Origin: Lanius collurio
Taxonomy: Eukaryota; Chordata; Aves; Passeriformes; Laniidae
Length of the DNA stretch: 64,000 bases
Direction: 5' to 3'
Assembly: GCA_020086605.1 (NCBI GenBank)
Contig: JACBWW010000003.1
Coordinates: 1,107,333 to 1,171,332, forward strand
Shown here: positions 28,626 through 64,000 of the stretch, in pieces
Position numbering within the stretch: the stretch's first letter is position 1
How the letters are laid out: each line of letters opens with the position of its first letter
The notes under the pieces: generated by a model
What the model saw: the letters and a program-made list of their open reading frames with translations, nothing else
The model's database searches: none
What the model was told of the DNA's origin: nothing
Made by a program: the position numbers and the translations under genes

Positions 28626-31600
28626 CCCCCAGGTAACATTATTATGTGCACATTATGTTATGAGCACTGTAACCACAGAGGACAGTGAATTCTGAGGGAA
28701 TGGTTTGTAGCCAAAGCAGAGGCCTTCCAGTTGGTATTGAGTAAAGATAGTGCTATCACTGCTAACAGAAGGCGTTAAATTGGATGCAAGGTTCCCCTCC
28801 CAGATATTTAAGCCTGTTACTAGAACTTGGTGTGTGAACAGGAGCTTCTATGCTACAGGTCTTCTGTTATAATGTGGAGTTTAATCATAGAACACCAGCA
28901 AAGGCCTTGAAAATAGGGACACAGGCTGAAAACAAAGGCCCCTGAAACAGGAACAGTGCTTTAAGTAAGAAGGCATTGAGGATGCACAACACTTAGAGCT
29001 CGAAGATTGCTTTTCCTTCAAGAAAATGAGGTAGGAACTAAGAAAGGGGAAAAACACCCCAAAAGGCACAGTATAAGGCATCTGTCATGACCTGGAAAAT
29101 TAATTCTACTCCCAAGTATGACAGCATATAGTCCAGGGTGGAGGTCAAGGGGCGGGAGTTGTTCGGAATAAAAACACCTTATGAAAAGTACAAGCTCCTT
29201 AATTTGAGGGAAGATGATGTCCATTAAGTTCCAGCTGTCCATATCTAAGAGCACTTGAGCCAGCTCATTTAGATTCCTGTGACTCAGACCTCTAAGGACA
29301 GCCTCTACTGTTGCCAACCACACAGCATCATCATGATGGTATTTTATCCTCACAGCTCATGTATGACATGATTGTTAAGGACTGACCACTTGGAATACAT
29401 AATGATAAAACTAGGAGACTGTAAAGCAAACCATTCAAATGAAGCATGCTGGTAATGAAAATTGGTCTTGTGAAGTTTTGCTCTAGAGAGTAAAACTAGC
29501 CCAATTTAACAATCTTTTATACAAATCACAGCAATTGTTAAGACTCTCACTTGCAACACATAAGCTGAGCTGACACCAGTGAGAATTCACAAAGAGAGGA
29601 GCTTGTTCCATTGGCCAGAGAAAAGCACAATTAGTGGGACTGTAGCTGTTTACTTCAAAATACAATGTTTCTCCAGTACAGGCAGTATTTATTGAACACT
29701 TTCTGTAGAAGCTTTAGCCTGAGGGCTGATAACCAGGAGTATACAACTGCAGGTAGTTTCAATGTAGGTATCAGCTTGTTCAATTAGCATCAGGAATGGT
29801 TCTCCTACATGAACATCCTTGTTTGGTGGACTCATTGATTTGAACTATTGAACTAGTTATCACAAGTATTTGCTTTAGAGTAAGTGCAGATAGTGCCTTT
29901 TACAGCTTTGGTATGTCTTACGAAAGCAACTGCGTCTTTTACGACTCATCTCCAACTACAGAATAATTCCTCGTTATGCATATATATCATTAAAATTTCA
30001 AGATACAATCTTTTCATAGCTAGGGTGAGAAGGCAGACATAGCAAACATTAATCATTACTGAATACAGTATCAGAACGTGCTCAAATACTTCCCTACCAC
30101 TCACAAAATCAAATGATGTGCAGCTGCACCTAGGAGTTCATAATGCTGTTTGATTCCCAGAGCCTACTGCAGCTGAGTAGATGAGCTCACCTTCTACACA
30201 TAAAGAATTGTTAACACCCTGCCAGCTGAGATGAGTTGTCCAAAACACAACAAAACAAAACAAAGTGTGAATATATTTATGCAATGTTACAGTACTTTTA
30301 GTTACTTTTTTATTATTAAATTACTGAAAACCACACCTCTTTCCCCTAACCACTGCTCTGGAAGCAGCCATAAGGGATCAGTGTTTAAAAGAGCTATGAA
30401 GCTCTATGCAGAATTCAGCACTCCCTTAAATATCACACTATGCTCTGTCACCATTAGCATCAGTTACTGTGCCTTTCCAATCTGTAACAGGCGAGAAAGC
30501 AAAATTGCACACAATGTTCTCAGGTATCTAGGGTGTCCTCTTGGCCACTTTTAAACTGGTAAACACCTGAAAATAAGGGTTAAAAGGCACTTGATCAAAA
30601 CAGTAATTTGCAGAGAACGTCAAGTCAGCAAACTTCTGGAAGTCAGATAAATCTATGTGCCTAACTTGATTCTAAAGATCAACAGACATATAAAGGGAAT
30701 ACAACTGGACATAAAGATGTTAAAAAACACCCCAAAAACATGCTAATTGATATATTACTGCAAAATGGACTGAATCAGCTACAAACTTATGAGATTACTT
30801 AAAGAAATTACTGGAGCCAGAGAAAATATTAGGATATGTAGTAACTCAGTGAAATATTTGAGCAGCTGACTTGATTTAAAACACACAGATCAGTCATGCT
30901 AAAGGCACGGAAGGGGAAACCTAACTAAGCTGAAGCTCCCTGCGTACATTTCTGTGGAAGGTCTTTTGTCTTCCTGTCTGGGAGATCTCTGAATGAGATA
31001 CCGCCTGCTGGTGGAATGATGAGTATTCTTCTGCAAGGAGCCAAAAGATCAAATTAAGAAGACATTAGCAATGTCTCCTATAACATCAAGGGAGCTCTGA
31101 GTCATCATTCACTGATTTAGCCAGCAGCAATTCACTTTCTCAATGCTACAAGCATACAAGAAACAGAGAAAAAGGGTATGAATGGAAAAGCAGATGAGTG
31201 AGGAAAGAATTAATCTTTTTTATTTTTTAGAAATTAAATCTTAATAGTCCAGCTATGTGCTGCCTATTTAATTGATCTGATAAACTACCTTAGAGTGGAG
31301 CATGGGGTGCAAAATACAAGGCCTAAGTGAGGATCCATTCTTGCTGTCTGCAAAGAATGAGGTGAAATTAACCCCACTTCAGAAACTCATCACTGATTGT
31401 ATTATACTGGTTTTAAACACTGCTGTTTAATACTGGAAAAAGGTATCAGTGCTGCTAACACCAAAGCTTTTAGAAAAAAAGCTAACTGATGACTTGGAAA
31501 AGCTTATCTTCGTACTAAATCTTCAGGCAATTTACATGTTTATATAGTAAATTACTTTAAAATAATTAAGGTCTGTCTACATCAAACTACAGCTAAGCAC

Positions 31601-32311
31601 AAGTGCTATAATGAACAGCACATTTTGAGGGGGTACACAAGTCTTCCAAGCTTTACCTGGTACTCAAAATTTTGAATCGATGCGTGTTGCTACAAACTAA
31701 ATGAACAGCAGCAATTCCCCAGCACACCTACATCAGTGATTTAATTACATGCTTTCAACTCTGAAATGAAAAATTCTTCCACTACAGGAAAAGCCTGAAG
31801 TGAAACACTAGCATCTGTCTTCCTTTAATGTTTTTCTTAAAGCAAACGCTCCTTCACTTATTAAGGAGGAAGAACACTTCCTATGATTTCCATCGATGGA
31901 AAAGAGCTTATCTGCTTGTGGCTCTAATATGTCAAATAGCTGTATTTTTAGAGAAAACTATAATCTGTTCTGTTCTGAAATACTTCAGAAAGCCAAGGGG
32001 CTAGCAAGACATTTATTTTTTGGTGAACTCAATCTGTGCTTGAATATTTGTTACATGCAAGTAGTATAATCATACACATTTATTCTTTTCAAAAAGTGGA
32101 GGAAATCTCATTAGAGCCGTATATCCACTTCTTTACACACTTCTTTACAGCTATCTCATTGTCTTTAAATTACCTCTATGTTAAAAAACTGTCAACACAG
32201 CTCTAGGACTGTACTGTGTCTTGCCATATTCTTAAGAACTATGCAAGCTAGCATTGATTTCAAGTGTTCAGCCTTACTCTCCCCATATACAACACATTCA
32301 CCAAAAAAAAG

Positions 32312-32440
32312 AATTTTAACAGTTTGGGTTGGAAGGGACCTTAAAGATCATCTGGTCCCAATTCCCCTGCCATAGGCAGGGCCACCTTTCCTTAGGCCAA
32401 GTTGCTCCAAGCCCCATCTAACCTGGTCTAAATCCCACTC
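32312..32440 (-). mobile_element. CR1 LINE 3' tail fragment
   Basis: Reverse complement of the CR1 3' end: 'gggttggaagggaccttaaa', 'gatcatctggtcccaattcc' and 'caagccccatctaacctggt' are hallmark CR1 3'-UTR strings on the antisense strand. Only about 120 bp remain. Confidence 0.85.
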
Positions 32441-34316
32441 AGAGTTCCATAAAATACGTAAACAGCAAACAAGCAAAAAATTCAAACCAAAGAATCTAAG
32501 AAAAAAAAAAAAATCCCCAGAACACACAGTCCCAAAAACACCCACATAATTTAAAATATTAACCCTTCCCAATTCAGTATGCAATTCTAATAACCCATTC
32601 TTCTGCTTTAAAATACCAGGAGAAAGATTTCCACTCTGGGATAACAACATAAATCCTGAATACAGTAAGGTTGCTTTGTATCTTAGGCTAGGTAAGAAAC
32701 TTGTTTAAAAATATCAGACTCAAGCAAAAACTTTTCTTATTTTCATAATCTCCATGTTTTAATGGTCTAAACAAGCACAGAGATCATATTTTCATCAATT
32801 TTATTTTAAAATATTAGTATGAGTAATATTTATGCAATGCACTGCAAATGAGCAAGCCAGGAAAGAAAATGCTGCCCAGTAAGGATGTGAAATCAGGATT
32901 TAGAGCTTTATACTAAGCTGACTGTTTTACAGTCTGTCATTAAGGACATGAGTATATGGAGAAAAAAGACAGGTGTTTCCCCACAGCTGATGAGTAATAA
33001 GTTCCTGGAAATAAACAGGAAAGCAAGTCAATTGCTGGCACTTTTTTTCTTGAACTTCTAAACCAGTTTTTAGAAGTAAAGCAAGCATGTTAGCTAGATG
33101 AAAATTTTAATATTAATGTTTTTCATTCTTAAATATTTATTCTCTTTACACTTTTCTTCCCCTCTCTCTAGCCTGCTTAGATTACTGAAGCACACTTTAA
33201 ATCATGGTTTCTGAGCACTGTGCAGCAATACTGCAAATGACACACTCCTATCATGCAGTTTCTCCTCCTTCTGTTCCTCTTGCCCAGGAGGAAACTTCAC
33301 ATTGATTTTAAATCATGATGTGCTGTGCATTTTTAAATCCTCTGCCTCAAGCATGCATGGCCAACTTTGAGAAAGCATTAAGCAAATTTCATTATTAACT
33401 GAAAAAAGGTTTACTGCAATAAAGTTTCTCTCAACTTTTTCTTCTTTCATGTCTTGTTCTCTGGTAGAAGCTGCAACAATTTAAGCAGCAGTTGGGACAA
33501 CAGAAAAAGCACACAAGCCTATCAGTCTAAACCAAGAACTGCCTGGAGGCAAATACTAGCTTTAATTGCATCCACAGAGCTGCTATGGTGCCAGTTAGGT
33601 ATAAATAATAAGTCTTCCAAAATTGATGATACTTCTAATAATGACAACAGCTCAAATCAAAGATGACCTGTATTGGGGATTGACTCTGTACATTAAGCAT
33701 TTTGGACTTAACATGTTTTTCTTTCAGTGAAACACTTCAGTTTGGACTGCTTTTAATGCTTCCTCATTTTCTCCTCATAAGATGAAGGGTTTTTATTCAG
33801 GAATTCACACTGCGTAAAATATTTATTTCATTCTCCATAGAACTTTCATAAAAAGAAAAATAAGCTGCTTTCAACCCAACAAATAATACTAATTTGAGGA
33901 AAAAAAAAATTACTCCCTGCTTTTACTGCTTGGTTTTATTTTCATAATCTCTTAGTCAATAGCTTCTTCAGTTATAACCCAAATGACTTGGTTTCTTCTT
34001 TAAAGAGAAAGGACTACATAAAATAATGCATTGAAAATCAGCTTGCAGGTGACACAGGTAACAATCTGCCTCAGGAAGACAGTTGGGAAGCTGTTATCCA
34101 CAAAGATGCTGAAATCACAAGAGCTTCTTTCTCATAAATATTTCTGTTTGTTTAACAGTTATATCTTAAATAGGTTTACAATAATTGCTTAGGTAACTAT
34201 AAGTAACACTAACAGCGTTCCCCCAATTTTCCATTAACTTGAATCCATAACCTTAGTGGTACTCCAAGGAGAAAGTGCTATCAGTTAAAAATTAGACCAA
34301 TTTTGTAGTAAGTTCA

Positions 34317-39354
<5,038 letters not shown>

Positions 39355-39437
39355 TTTGCCCATTCTGGGTGACTGGCTACAGTCTCATTGATCAAGCTGC
39401 TTGTGACTTGAATCATGTGAACGCTCTCTTGATGTAC
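39355..39437 (-). CDS. TMEM245: TMEM245 exon (VHQESVHMIQVTSSLINETV)
   Basis: 83 nt, phase 0 to phase 2. Acceptor 'ctctgtctttag', donor GCAAA|GTAAGA. Encodes VHQESVHMIQVTSSLINETV and ASHPEWA, plus two bases of an Asn codon. Too short to be seen as a long open frame. NET is a possible glycosylation sequon in this loop, which follows a membrane helix. Strong match to mammalian TMEM245. Confidence 0.96.
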
Positions 39438-46863
<7,426 letters not shown>

Positions 46864-46887
46864 CTTCTTATTAAGCCAGTGCCACAG
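46864..46887 (-). CDS. TMEM245: TMEM245 24-nt microexon (LWHWLNKK)
   Basis: Eight codons, phase 0 on both sides: LWHWLNKK. Acceptor 'cactgacaag', donor AAG|GTAAAT. The same eight residues join DSK to the amphipathic IIVWLEK segment in mammalian TMEM245, which is how it was found. Because it is symmetric, it can be skipped without a frameshift and would change the membrane-proximal linker. The acceptor is a weak AAG preceded by a purine-rich stretch with pyrimidines (ccatctccccctgcc) further upstream. Confidence 0.93.
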
Positions 46888-49800
46888 CTTGTCAGTGGCA
46901 GGGGGAGATGGAAGAAAAGGGAAAAAAACACAACACAGTGGAAAATTATTGAAAAATGCAGTAATAGGGAAAAAAAGCAATGAGAGGCAGGCAAAGTCAT
47001 CCACAGAATGAAAATGAAATTGTTCTAGACACAAAGGTAAATTGCAATAGGAAGAAAAGATCATAACTTCTAAAGCAAGAACCTGGGTTTTACTATCAAC
47101 ATGCACTTTTGAAACAAAGAGGGATATAACATATACAAACAACTTTAATGGTATTTACAGAGCTATCAGCACAATCTGGGCAATTCCAGTTAAATTATAC
47201 TGAGAGCTACCATCAGATTTCAGAGCAGGACTTGTAAAAGTACTCCAAGAAGGGCATTTCACCAAAACACCAAATCTTAACAAGAGATATTTGTTTTTGG
47301 CATTAATACTCTCATTCAGGCATTCAAACACTCTCATTCTATGCATTTCAAAACACTCCTATTATGTCAATTACTGTTGAACAGATTTTAGGTTTTTTTG
47401 GTACCACATTTATATTAAAGCATTCATATACAACAGCACAACATCAAATACATAATTATGTGTGACATACAACAGCAAATTCTAGATCACGTAAATGTAT
47501 GGATTTCATGCAATTCTCCTTGTACTTCTCAACAGTCAATTTCTCCTTTTGCACTAAAGTTATTTTTCTTTACTGATGCTTATCCACATGCTGAAAGTAC
47601 ACCCATTTCAGGATCTTGTTTATGTAGGACTACACTCTTAATTCTAACTATTAGTAATCAATTATTAGCATAATCACAACAGTGAAGAGCTTTAATGTTA
47701 TTATTAATCTGTGTTAGAGATTAAGATCACATAAGTAAAGTTTTGTTTCTCTCTGAAAACAAGATCATACAATTCTCAGTAAATCCAGCACATTCATCAG
47801 TTGCCAGAAATTATATTAGCTCCCAATGGAAACAGAAGGTAAGAATATTTCAAATTTATAAAAATCTCATTAAAAATGTTGATTAAGTTAGAAGCAGACG
47901 GACAAAGAAACATGAACATTAGGAAACATGAAAATAAAATACATCACAAATCACCCACGTTTACTAGCTTTTACTACTCATGGAAAGAGTCACAGTCAGA
48001 GAAATCCATTACAAAGCTTCAAAAGCCTCAAACTGACACTGCAGAATTTGTTTCTACTTTATCTCTCCACCTATGGAATAACTTATCTGTGAAAAAAGGA
48101 AAAGTTGTTTTCTGATTCAATGACATACTTTTAACTTTACTTCTGCACTTTAAAACCTACTATCTGTACGTGAGGTTCATTTTGAAAAAAACACAGATCT
48201 CATGGTTGTATTGCTCCCCTTTGCAATTCCATACAAAATACAACAAAAGAGCCCTATGATTTTAGCAGAATGTAAAAGGAAGTCCTTGGTATTTTTCTCT
48301 AATTTCAGCCTCGGAGAATTGGATGATAAATACAGTAACTGGGAAATAACATTTTAATGCCAAAAATAACATCATTTTTTATTATTGTTTAAGACAATAC
48401 TTGGGAGGCTCTACCTGCCTACTAGCTTATCAATATTAATGTTTAAGTAGTTCTACAAATGTAATCAACCTGCATTTGAAAACAGGCTACAGCTTAATTC
48501 CAATCTTCAAGTCATACAAAATTAATAAGGCTATAGCCATTTATCCAGTATTTTATTGGAAAACTATTCATCTAAGATCTTACATGTCTATGAAATTATT
48601 TTCTAAAATAGCCTAAGTACTGGCAGAGATTCTGCTTGTTTTCCGTGCTTGGCTAAACTATATGCTAACTGTGGTACTAGAAGAAATAAAAGTTAACTCT
48701 ATCCAAAGTCCAAACAATATAAACAATCCACATATAAAGTTCTAGTGCACTATACCAAGAAAAAGCATATAACAACTACATGATTCACTCACGTATGCTA
48801 GAAAGCATGCATGTAAAATATTAGTACGTTCCAACAAGTAGAAGTCTATTGCATGCAGCTGAGCTACTGCCAATGCTGCTGAACTCCTTCACAAATTCTA
48901 TAATCCAGCTGTAGTCACCACACTGAAAGACAACCATCTTCTTTAAAATAAAAAACATACCGGTAAAGTGAGTTATTAATTCTTTATTGTTAATAAGAAC
49001 ACATGATACTGTATCTATTAAGATGGTTTGGTGGCTGACAACAGAAACCTCCCTACTCTCTCCTCCAGGAAGTCTCTCACACCTGTCTGTTGACCCTCCA
49101 TGAGGAAGATGCACAGTCAGGTACGAATGAATAAGTAACGACATCCTATTCTCATAGTCAATATTTAAAGGAGGCACATTCAGACAGTGACTGACCTACT
49201 GCTTCCAAAAAAAAAAGAAAAGCAATGTCCTTTCTTTTCTCTTGATCAGAATTTCTCCTCATTTCAAATTTCTCTGCACATCTGACATAATCAGGGGTAA
49301 ATGAGAATTATGAAAGAAGAGAAGCAGTTCTTTTCTTGATGCTTTTGTTACAGATATCATTAGTAAAGCTCAGATTTGCATGTGCAAGCAGTACTCACCC
49401 ATTTCTCACAATGGGTTATCTTCCACACTATCAACACTAGCCTCCTAAAATTTGTTGGGGAGAAAGACATGCCACTCTAAGATGTCTTCCTCATTCTCAC
49501 TACATTTCACTTAAATCTGGAACTGTTTCCTAACTGGGCATACCACGTTTGCCAGCTCAAACTTAGTACCACTAAGTATTTGTGTGAAATAGGCCTTGTC
49601 AATGGCTTGTTGTACTTAGCCAAGAGCCTCAATATAACCTGATGCTAAGGTTCAGTTTCCAATTACCTCAGCATACAAACAAAAAACCAAACCAAACAAA
49701 AACCCTAAGCAGATTCAGCTCCCATGAAAAGAAACTACAAACAGAATCATAAAAAGTCAAACATCTATTTGCAAAGGAAATGATTCCTAGGTCTTGGTTT

Positions 49801-51717
49801 CTCACATACCCATAACAGGCAAGCTGTAACAATTTACTCCTCAAATTTCTATTTTGTGTTTGCATATTTTTCACTTCCTCTTCAACAGTATCTACTGAAG
49901 CTGAATCATTCAGTAATCCAACTAAAAAAATCTTGCAAGGATGTTATTTTCATTCTTCTTGTTTTCCTGTCCCTACAAGAAGCATAACACAATATTCTGT
50001 GGCACTGCTTCCCAAATTCTGAGTTACCATGCATCCATCATCCTACAATACACAGAATAAGCATAGCCAGTAGAACTTAAAAGATATGGAAGTACTAGTG
50101 TGGTAAGCATTGGAGGACTACATATAATCCCAGCCACTCATGATAAATGCCATCTGAAACAGAATTAAAATAAGCATAAATGAGGACAACAGAATCATGC
50201 AGATTATCAAGTGCCTTTCTTGTAATGGCTGAGAGAGCTCAAAAATTAAATTACTTTAATACACAGCACAGACTCAGTAGGAATATACAGCGGTCATCTA
50301 AAAAATGGAGGGGCAAAAGGAGATGGAGAAATGAGTTGTGCCAACACTGTTCTATCTGTTAGACAAAAACGACAGGTAGATAAACTGACCTTAAGTACAT
50401 TTAAGCTGAAGAGCGAGAGGTTCTGCTGCACATTAAAGCCCTACCTTCTTTAAGGAGAAAAGACTTGCTGGAATTAGGAAGGATACTGTATCATATAGTT
50501 ATGCAGTACAAGGATACCAAACTTGACAACTCATCAAATAAAAATACAGTCAATATTGCACCTAGAGAGTCTTCTTACAGAACAAAACCTTTTTATGAAA
50601 AGCTTTGTATAATGTAAGCTTTTATCCCAATAGGTAATTTCCACTACCTTTGGAAAACCACTTTATTGTGTTCATAGCTGTATTTTGAAAGGCTTTTCCT
50701 TTTTCAAATTCTTTCTCAATGAACCTTGTGAAATCATTACTTTTTTCCTAGAGGCATTTCAATGCTTTTTGTCATCCATTCACCCATTCAATCCAGGCTT
50801 AAGCTCCTCCCTCTCCTGTATGAATTCAGAGCTAAAAACTCCAAGACCAATCTGCTAAGCATAGATGTTCTGACAAATGTACTTACAGGGTTCAGCTCTT
50901 CAGTTATAGAAGCCCTAAGATAATGGCTTTTTCCAGAGCAGAGGAAACTTAAACAACACAGAAAGCACAATCTTACACAATGCCATAGCTATTACAAACA
51001 AAATAATCTATCCACTTATGTGAAAACTTATAATTCTTAATGAAAGAAACTGTATAAATTTTATGGAGCTTTCCAACTCTGCAATTTGCAATGCAAATGT
51101 AGGCATATTTTGTGTGGGGGAGAAGGGAGAGTAACACCAGAAGCCTTATTCTACGGCATTTCCCAAATACTTTATCCCACATATTTCTTCACTTAGAGAG
51201 GGAAGACTCATTTCTGTACCACCATACTACTGTGTGCAACAACTTTGCTTCCACATAGTACAGACAAATGTGTCTGAACTAACTTGGGTGGTACTTACAG
51301 AACACAACGGTCTGCTTTTTAAATAAATTTTCACATAAGAAGTAGGAACATCTTATCCTTCAGACTAAAGCTCATTAGGTTTAAATTCAAAATCTTTGTA
51401 ACCAGGTAAGGTGACTAAAGCATGAGAAGTTTGTCTTACTCAGATAAGGAATGTTATAAAGCTGATTCAGCATTTTAAAAGTGACTCCTGTCAAGGTTTG
51501 CATGCAAGCATTTAACATCTAAATTTAAATGTGCACTTAAGTGTGAATAGTGATAGAAGAGACATAATTTAAAATACACCATAAAACAGATAGAATTTTA
51601 CATGAAAAACATATTCATTAGTGACAGACATTTATCTTAGAACTAAAGCACCTCAGAATATGGTCAACAAAGAATAAAACAAACTTTCAAGCTGCTTAAG
51701 GAAATAAGAAGAAATAC
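46888..51717 (-). other. TMEM245: TMEM245 intron 6
   Basis: 4.8 kb. No repeat or RNA recognised. A 118-codon minus frame at 48821-49177 has no splice context or known domain. Confidence 0.65.
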
Positions 51718-51887
51718 CTTACTGTCAAGCTTTAGCATAACACTTCTGAGACCTCTGATGGGCCGTGGAGCAAGAGCTTCCTGACGCTCCTTCACAAAAT
51801 TTTCAACAAGTTGCCACCAACTTTTGCAGTGCTTTGCCATGAAGTTCAAAACTCCAAAATGGATCACAAATTTCTTAAGTGCCCAAA
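51718..51887 (-). CDS. TMEM245: TMEM245 exon (VWALKKFVIHFGVLNFMAKH)
   Basis: 170 nt, phase 1 to phase 0. Acceptor 'cttgtggttacag', donor AAG|GTATTT. Encodes VWALKKFVIHFGVLNFMAKH, then CKSWWQLVENFVKERQEALA and PRPIRGLRSVMLKLDSK. Amphipathic, probably a cytosolic or interfacial helix. More diverged from mammals than its neighbours (for example PRPIRGLRSVM where I recall PWPIIGLGKFL), yet the frame is intact. Confidence 0.95.
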
Positions 51888-61038
<9,151 letters not shown>

Positions 61039-61146
61039 CTGAGGGTTGGGAGGAATGCTCATTATTGGACTCATCTTCTGTCATTGAAATTGCCATGGCA
61101 ATTGTTGAAGCAGCAATGGAAATCATCTGACCAGGAAGCTCTGCCC
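61039..61146 (-). CDS. TMEM245: TMEM245 exon (AELPGQMISIAASTIAMAIS)
   Basis: 108 nt, phase 1 to phase 1. Acceptor 'atattttacag', donor TCAG|GTGACT. Encodes GAELPGQMISIAASTIAMAI and SMTEDESNNEHSSQPS. A short apolar segment leads into an acidic, Ser/Asn-rich region continuing into the next exon's linker. Phase-1 symmetry means it could be skipped in frame. Confidence 0.94.

Positions 61147-64000
<2,854 letters not shown>

Noticed and set aside
48821..49177. 118-codon minus frame in intron 6
   Set aside because: No match to TMEM245 or another family. Neighbouring exons join in phase without it.

Overview
This is vertebrate, almost certainly avian, genomic DNA. It is AT-rich, intron-dominated, carries several CR1 LINE fragments and avian-type LTR pieces, and has no prokaryotic-style gene density. 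There is a 350-base assembly gap (N) at 6209-6558 and a single isolated N at 28625.

One gene fills most of the window: TMEM245 (C9orf5), on the minus strand, so it reads from high to low coordinates. I placed 15 coding exons with consistent splice sites and phases. They run from 63423 (IWTLVVGY..., second exon of the vertebrate gene) to the stop codon at 12102-12104. The first, GC-rich exon lies beyond the right edge. TMEM245 is a multi-pass membrane protein of the AI-2E/PerM-like transporter superfamily. The C-terminal half seen here keeps the family hallmarks [12 protein letters not shown] and [11 protein letters not shown]. The exons include a 24-nt microexon (LWHWLNKK). A long 3' UTR probably runs leftward from 12101.

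The microRNA gene MIR32 lies in the same orientation, in the large intron between 17685 and 34328 (hairpin 28172-28241). Its mature 5p arm matches miR-32-5p as I recall it. This confirms the host gene, since mammalian miR-32 sits in intron 14 of C9orf5/TMEM245.

The main anomaly is in that same 16.6-kb interval. The exon at 34329-34460 ends in phase 0 and the next one I can find (17584-17684) starts in phase 2, so at least one exon must be missing between them. From remembered mammalian protein, about 87 residues in two exons are absent, including membrane segments and the YYKPVKW region. The lone N at 28625, upstream of MIR32, is the best candidate for a collapsed assembly gap holding them.

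Mobile DNA: a CR1 element (about 2405-3808) is split by a 953-bp solo LTR (2675-3627) bounded by TG...CA and a near-matching 4-bp target duplication. A CR1 3' end keeping a reverse-transcriptase C-terminal reading frame is at about 26668-27280 (minus). Smaller or older CR1 pieces are at 23400-24115, 32312-32440 and perhaps 35265-35620. An eroded LTR-like segment is at about 54640-55165. I see no second protein-coding gene, tRNA, rRNA or CRISPR array.
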